Shown here: one piece after another, positions 59,208-64,000 of the stretch
How the letters are laid out: each line of letters opens with the position of its first letter
Numbering within the stretch: position 1 is the first letter of the stretch
Assembly (NCBI RefSeq): GCF_003086295.3
Contig: NC_092040.1
Span: 60,057,559-60,121,558 of the forward strand
Source: Arachis hypogaea
Lineage: Eukaryota; Streptophyta; Magnoliopsida; Fabales; Fabaceae
Direction: 5' to 3'
DNA length: 64,000 nt
Position numbers and translations under genes: made by a program
The notes under the pieces: model-generated
Told to the model about the DNA's origin: nothing
Databases searched by the model: none
The model's input: the letters and a program-made list of their open reading frames with translations, nothing else

Positions 59208-62200
59208 GCATTCATCAACATAGGAAACATATGCTGGTATGAACTTTGACTTGGTGCTAAATCATTACAACTTCCTTGAGAGAACTAAAATATTCACAAC
59301 ACTTAAATAAGAAAAACTATTTCTGAGTGTAGTTCAGTGGCAAACCAAGGTGATTAATACATGTTAGCTTCAGTTGCACACCAAAACAAGATAATAGTAA
59401 ACTTTCAAAGATCACAGAAGTAAGATTTTGTGCAGCACGTTAATAGCATGAGTATGGTAATTAAGTTCAACAATTCAAGACAGAAATCCGTCCAATGATG
59501 CAGCTCGTGTAAATTACCCATGTTAAAATCTTTTGATACAAGTGCTTCTCTCCATGAGTCATGAGCAACATTCTGCAAATTGAATTAACATTAAAAGAAT
59601 TAATAGTCTCAAACATTGTTATAATTCTATATCTAAAAAGCATGACCCTTCATAGAGAATGACATTAAAAAATAAAATTAAAAAAAAAAGATAACCAAAA
59701 CTATTCGAACTTTTACATTCTCTGGAAAAAATGGAACAACATAATAAATTTATCATTAATTAACTTTTTTTCCTCCCCAATACATCATTAGTAGTGAACT
59801 GAGGCAAAAAGAACAACAGATACAGACATGCCACTATATCTTAAACCCCAACCCAAAAGAGAGAAAAAAAGGTTACCAGGCCATAATGTAGAAAGCTGTG
59901 GCTGTAAAGATTGTAAGTGGTGTTCCCAAATTTAACAATGTGTGAGGACCCAGATTGTGTCAGTTCTCTAGATACAAAGGTCACCTGAAACAAGTGTAAA
60001 AAAGAAACCCATATATCATGGTTCCCAACAATATGAACCTACCAAGAAAGGATGACCTTGTATTATACAATTATATGGTATATATACATAATTTGGATAA
60101 AAGAATATCAAATGTTTTAACGTGAAGAGTCAGGGACAGAGAAGCTGTACCTGAGCAGATGCCCCACCAAGTTCAATAATCCCAGTTGTATCCAAGGGAT
60201 CACCTCCAAGAGTGCCAAGTGCATAATTAGCAACAACCCAAGCATAGATTCCTTCATCAGAGCCTATGTATCCAAAATAGAATAAGTAAAAAAAAAAACC
60301 CAACAATCAAATACAGCAACTAGTTCAAAGTAAATAACTAAGAAGCATTGCATTCATATTACAATACTGGAAACATATGGGAACTGATTGACTATACTCA
60401 TCTCATGCACCCTAAAAGAAAACAGCTAATCCAGTGACTAAAGCTCCAAGTCTGACATTTGAAATTTTCTGAATCCCCCTCTCATCTAACGTTTTATCAA
60501 CTTGACAAACAGTGCATTTTATGCTTCCCTCAGATGTACGATAAAGCTTCAAATGGCTTGCCAATAGACATCATGTATGATAAAACATAATGTTTTCATT
60601 TGATCTATGTAATTAAATCACCTAGTAAAGAAAACATTACTTCTTGTTACACATAATCAAAGGAAATTGGTTGTGGTAACAATTTGGATATTTAACTATT
60701 TTTTTAAGTCCCTTAAGACATATTCTGTAGTATTTACAAAACAAAGACCATTTAAACTGCGTTTGTTTATAGGCACGAGACACTGAGACGGACCAGACAC
60801 ACAAAATTGTGTTTGGCAGATGAGACATGCACAGAGACATTGTGTCCAAAGATCCTGAATTAGTGTATTTTGTGTCTATCTACAGGAAGGACATAGAGAC
60901 ACTAACTAACAAGAGACACAACTTATCTTTTATTTTTTTTCGTTATTCTTGTTAATTTTTCATAGTTATTTTTTTATTATTATATTTTTCTTCCCAAATT
61001 TTTTTAATGAAAAAAACTAAGAATAAATTGGACTTTCATAATTTGTTCTAGTTTATCACCAAACAAAATACAAGAACTCTAATTTTTGTGTCTCTATCCT
61101 TTATGTCTAGTTCTCCATGTCTTATCTTATCCTGTTCTCAGAATCAAACACAGCCTTAAGGAACACAATTAACTCACAATTAATCCTTTCCCCTCATCCC
61201 ATGATGAAGCTTTGTTTCATTATTTTAATTTTTCCCAAAATTTCAAATAAAACAGAAAACGTGAATTGATAGCCTGATAAGCACTGAGTTCCTATCAATT
61301 CACTAGTCTAACATAACTTGCCTTTAGATCTTTCCGAAATTTTTTTCTAATTACAAGAAAAATCCTGAGTAACTATTTTTTGGGCGTTAATTTTCTCTTT
61401 TAACTAGATTTCTATATTCGTCCAAATCACAAGTATCCAGAATCAAACTAATCTGATTCAAACTGAGTCAGCTTCTATTCACTAAAAAAACTGAGTCAGC
61501 TTCCATAATGCTAGTTTTATTCTTTTCACTTGTTATATTACTCGAACTTGGGGACCTTACTCAAGGCATACACAAAACCCCGTGCACTGAAAACTGTTTC
61601 CACTTTTCTACTACTGCATTTCAGCTTTTCTCACCACCATAAAAAATGATTTATAAGAGAACAAAATCAAACTAACCGCCAAAAACTTTGGGAAGCTTCA
61701 CGAACGGAAATTGTTAATAATACTCATAACAAAGACAAGAATTTTTCCATAATCATAAACATCTCATTCCATTGATCAAGAATACACACTGAGTAAACTT
61801 AAAAGTTACCATTTTGATTCAAAAAGGAAAAAAAAGGGAAAGAGTGCAGAAGAACCTGTTATGACAGAGGCCCAATCGTCCCTAAACTTGAAACCGGAGC
61901 TACGGAGGACCCTCCTACAAGCCTCCAATATCCTCCCTTGGGCCTCAGGGCCCAACAACCTCATCCCAGCGGTGGCCATGAGCCTAATCTCGGTGTGGGC
62001 CCACTTCTCCCTGGGAACCTTCCCCTTCCCGAACTCCACAAGTTCCGAAACGGACCTCCCTGCACCTTCTGGATCCTTCGCGAACGACGACAACCCAGGG
62101 TTCACCCTCATCGACCCCAAATCCAACAACTCCCTCTCCTTAATACCACCGCCGCCGCCACTACGCAACACGTGGATCCGCGTACCCGTGCTCCCACCGT

Positions 62201-62528
62201 CTAGGATTATACCATAGCGCACCCGTTGGTGGGAAGAGGAATAAGAAGATGATGGTGATGATTTTGAGGAAATGATTTTGTAGGTAAGGAGCAAGAGGAG
62301 GGTTAAAAGGAGGGTTGCGATGCAGGCGAATCGTGATTTTGAGGTGGTGGTTGTGGAGGGTTTGGGGATGTGGCGCGGGAAGAGGCTGGGGCGGCTGGGG
62401 GAGGAGGTTGTGGTGGTGGTTGCGGAACGGAGCTGGAGCTTCATTGCCGGATCCATCATCTTTTTGCTGTTATTGTCGCTGTTGGAATTTGAGGCGACCC
62501 GATTTCGTGCATTCGATCGTCGCATCAA
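57568..62528 (-). CDS. APY6: Ectoapyrase (GDA1/CD39 family), APY6-like
   Basis: Eight exons with GT-AG borders: 61856-62528, 60151-60263, 59877-59984, 59518-59572, 58832-59023, 58595-58692, 58173-58369 and 57568-57850. They total 1719 bp, or 572 aa. All five apyrase conserved regions are visible: DGGSTGTRIHV, ATAGMR, SDEGIYAWVVANY, IIELGGASAQ and IPLDWALGAF. A membrane segment near residues 65-85 (IATLLLTLLLLLTY) and one near the C-terminus (VIGIFIILLLTAWSI) suggest a two-anchor type II/CD39 layout with the catalytic domain outside the cytosol. The enzyme hydrolyses nucleoside tri- and diphosphates. APY6 in Arabidopsis acts with APY7 in pollen exine formation (literature memory). The WRKPQLKTIYDLEKGRYI tail is typical of the clade. 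The exact orthologue among APY3-6 is not certain. Confidence 0.92.
59182..59207 (+). repeat. Poly-T tract in an apyrase intron
   Basis: 26 T in a row in the intron between exons 4 and 5. Read on the gene strand it is poly-A, so it may mark the tail of a small retroposon, though no body is recognised. Confidence 0.9.
60756..61154. mobile_element. MITE-like element in apyrase intron 1
   Basis: The left end ACTGCGTTTGTTTATAGGCA and the complement of the right end GGCTGTGTTTGATTCTGAGA form imperfect inverted repeats. TTAA flanks both ends. About 400 bp, with no coding capacity and a GAGACAC-rich interior. The superfamily is not clear. Confidence 0.65.
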
Positions 62529-63000
62529 AGTTGGAGAGGAAAGGGAATCATGTGAGAATTGGAGATGGTTCGACGGAGGTCGGAGAGGTAGTTGGCGGCG
62601 GCGATCGGAATTTGGACCGGAGAGAGGAGAGTGATTTGGGAAGGGAGTAGGAATGGGTTGGGTTGGGTTGGGTTGGCCCTCTCTCTGTCTCAGATTCTCA
62701 GAGCTGATGCTTTTCTCTCTCTTGGAACAGGGAGAGGAGAGAGAGAAGGACAGAGAGAGAGAGGGCTAGGTTGGGTTTTAGGTTTTGTGATTTGAACGCC
62801 TTTCTGTCAATGGCAATGGATTTCCAAGTTTCCAAATCTATTCGCTATTCGGGAACTCAACGGCAAATTCGATTCGTTTGGTTCGGATTTTCGTTTTGTA
62901 GGCTTGCTTCGGATCCGAGCCTCAACTTCCGGGACTCGGTTCCTTTCCCACTTTCAAAAGTCAAAATTCTTTCCTCGCTCGGCCAGAGACGAATAAGACA
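62529..63000 (-). promoter_or_regulatory. Upstream region of the apyrase gene
   Basis: This region is directly upstream of the start codon. It contains a GA-rich tract (62730-62766) that reads as CT-rich on the gene strand, a common 5' UTR/promoter feature in plants. No clear TATA box is seen. Confidence 0.5.
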
Positions 63001-63627
63001 TCAACGTCCAAAAGGAAACAAATAATAATAATAAAGAGCAACGTATTTTAAAATTTAAATTGGATTTTTTTCTTTTATAAATTAAAAAAATAATTAAAAT
63101 ATTAATTAGAAATGCTATTCTTCTTAGCAGTTGAAGAAGTGAATGGCCATTTTCTTTTATTCTTTGGAAATAATAAACCATTTAAATTTATAAAATAAAA
63201 AAAAATCCATTTCAAATTAATTAAACCATCAAAACTCGGCTAAACTCTCATTTTCTTTCTTTAAAATAACTCGCATTTTCTTTGTTTGAAATAAAACAAC
63301 TCTCATTTTCAATCTTATATAGAGAATAATGTTGATTTTGATATAACATATAATGCTTGCACATATTACTGTCTGAAACCTAATATCTGCTATCAAAAGA
63401 ACTTTAGGAAAAACAAATTATTATTTAACAAATTTTAGTTATTAATTGTCTATAACAAAAAAATCTCTCATTTTTTCAGGCAGAATTGTATTGAATTCTA
63501 AAATTTGGATTTTGAAATAAATTAAATAAAATTATAAAATTAAATTGAATTTTGGTACTTAAAATAGTTATTAAATGAACTAAAATTTTATAATAAACAC
63601 ATTTATTTTTTATTAATATAACATTAT
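63001..63627. other. AT-rich intergenic spacer
   Basis: No gene or RNA gene is seen. Small ORFs have low-complexity translations only. Confidence 0.6.
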
Positions 63628-64000
63628 TGTTCTGAGGGTTATCTGAAACATTGATTTGGTCCTGAACGTGAAGTCCAGATCCCTTTTGTGTGGCAGCGTC
63701 CGACTTGATGTGCTGAGATGCCGCCTATCTGAGTTCCTCGTGAGGAGGTGAGGGAGTGGTACCTGCAAAAAACTCTGATGCTTAGGTTAGCAAGGCTTTT
63801 AAGCAGGTTTTTAGTAGATTGGAACGTGCCCTATATCTGGGGGCTCCAGTGTATTTATAGTAGAGTAGATAACCACCTTTGTTGGAGTAGTTCTATCTTT
63901 TTTATAGATAAATGTTCCCTTTATCTTGGGAGTTTGTTGGGATCTACCTTCTAGATGAGATAGAGTTGGTTGGAGAGACTTTATGGAAACAGTTACGCCA
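63628..64000 (-). mobile_element. 3' part of an LTR on the minus strand, running off the window
   Basis: On the minus strand the sequence has a TATA-like CTATAAATACACTGG, then a GCAGGTACCACTCCCTCACC block and an end at CCTCAGAACA (63628). The GCATCAGAG...GCAGGTAC arrangement matches the LTRs at 4303 and 52654. It is probably another LTR of this broad family, but its start is outside the window. Confidence 0.6.

Noticed and set aside
61861..62650. Long plus-strand ORFs opposite apyrase exon 1
   Set aside because: They mirror a GC-rich true exon on the minus strand whose product has clear apyrase motifs.

Overview
This is plant nuclear DNA, most likely from a peanut-type legume (Arachis). Three things point there: intron-containing plant genes with GT-AG junctions, Arabidopsis-type TTTAGGG repeats, and LTR retroelements rich in GGCGTTNAACGCC palindromes, a look I associate with Arachis repeats. 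That species call is recognition, not a search result. About three quarters of the window is transposable elements. Two real host genes lie on the minus strand at the right: an orthologue of the tapetal PHD-finger regulator MALE STERILITY 1 (48996-55496, three exons, 704 aa) and an APY6-like ectoapyrase (57568-62528, eight exons, 572 aa).

Left part (1-6031): the 5' end of a minus-strand Athila/Tat-like LTR element, which sits in the LTR of a heavily deleted second element (1784-3741). Next comes the 3' end of a third element, whose 3' LTR (4303-6031) is split by a solo LTR (4689-5956). 6308-11370 is a TTF-type hAT DNA transposon with a perfect 8-bp target duplication. A second, smaller hAT (7169-8799) has jumped into its transposase gene.

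Centre (13736-48635): one Ty1/copia element, about 5.4 kb when the insertions are removed, is spread over 34.9 kb by four insertions. They are a hAT (15715-29223) that itself carries a 9.5-kb LTR element; a solo LTR (30388-32059); a solo LTR of another family (33348-34754); and a 12.9-kb LTR element (34990-47846) that carries a further solo LTR (40512-42757). Target-site duplications can be read for every insertion, so the order of events is recoverable. The two large LTR elements encode gag-protease and a second 'plant transposon protein' ORF but no reverse transcriptase or integrase, so they are non-autonomous. One has a 5' tRNA-Cys fragment spliced into a deletion in its second ORF.

Right part: MS1 intron 1 hosts a 2.23-kb ORF-less LTR element whose two 421-bp LTRs differ at a single base, so it is very young. 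The apyrase gene has all five apyrase conserved regions and a membrane anchor at each end. Its first intron contains a MITE-like element. The window ends inside another minus-strand LTR.
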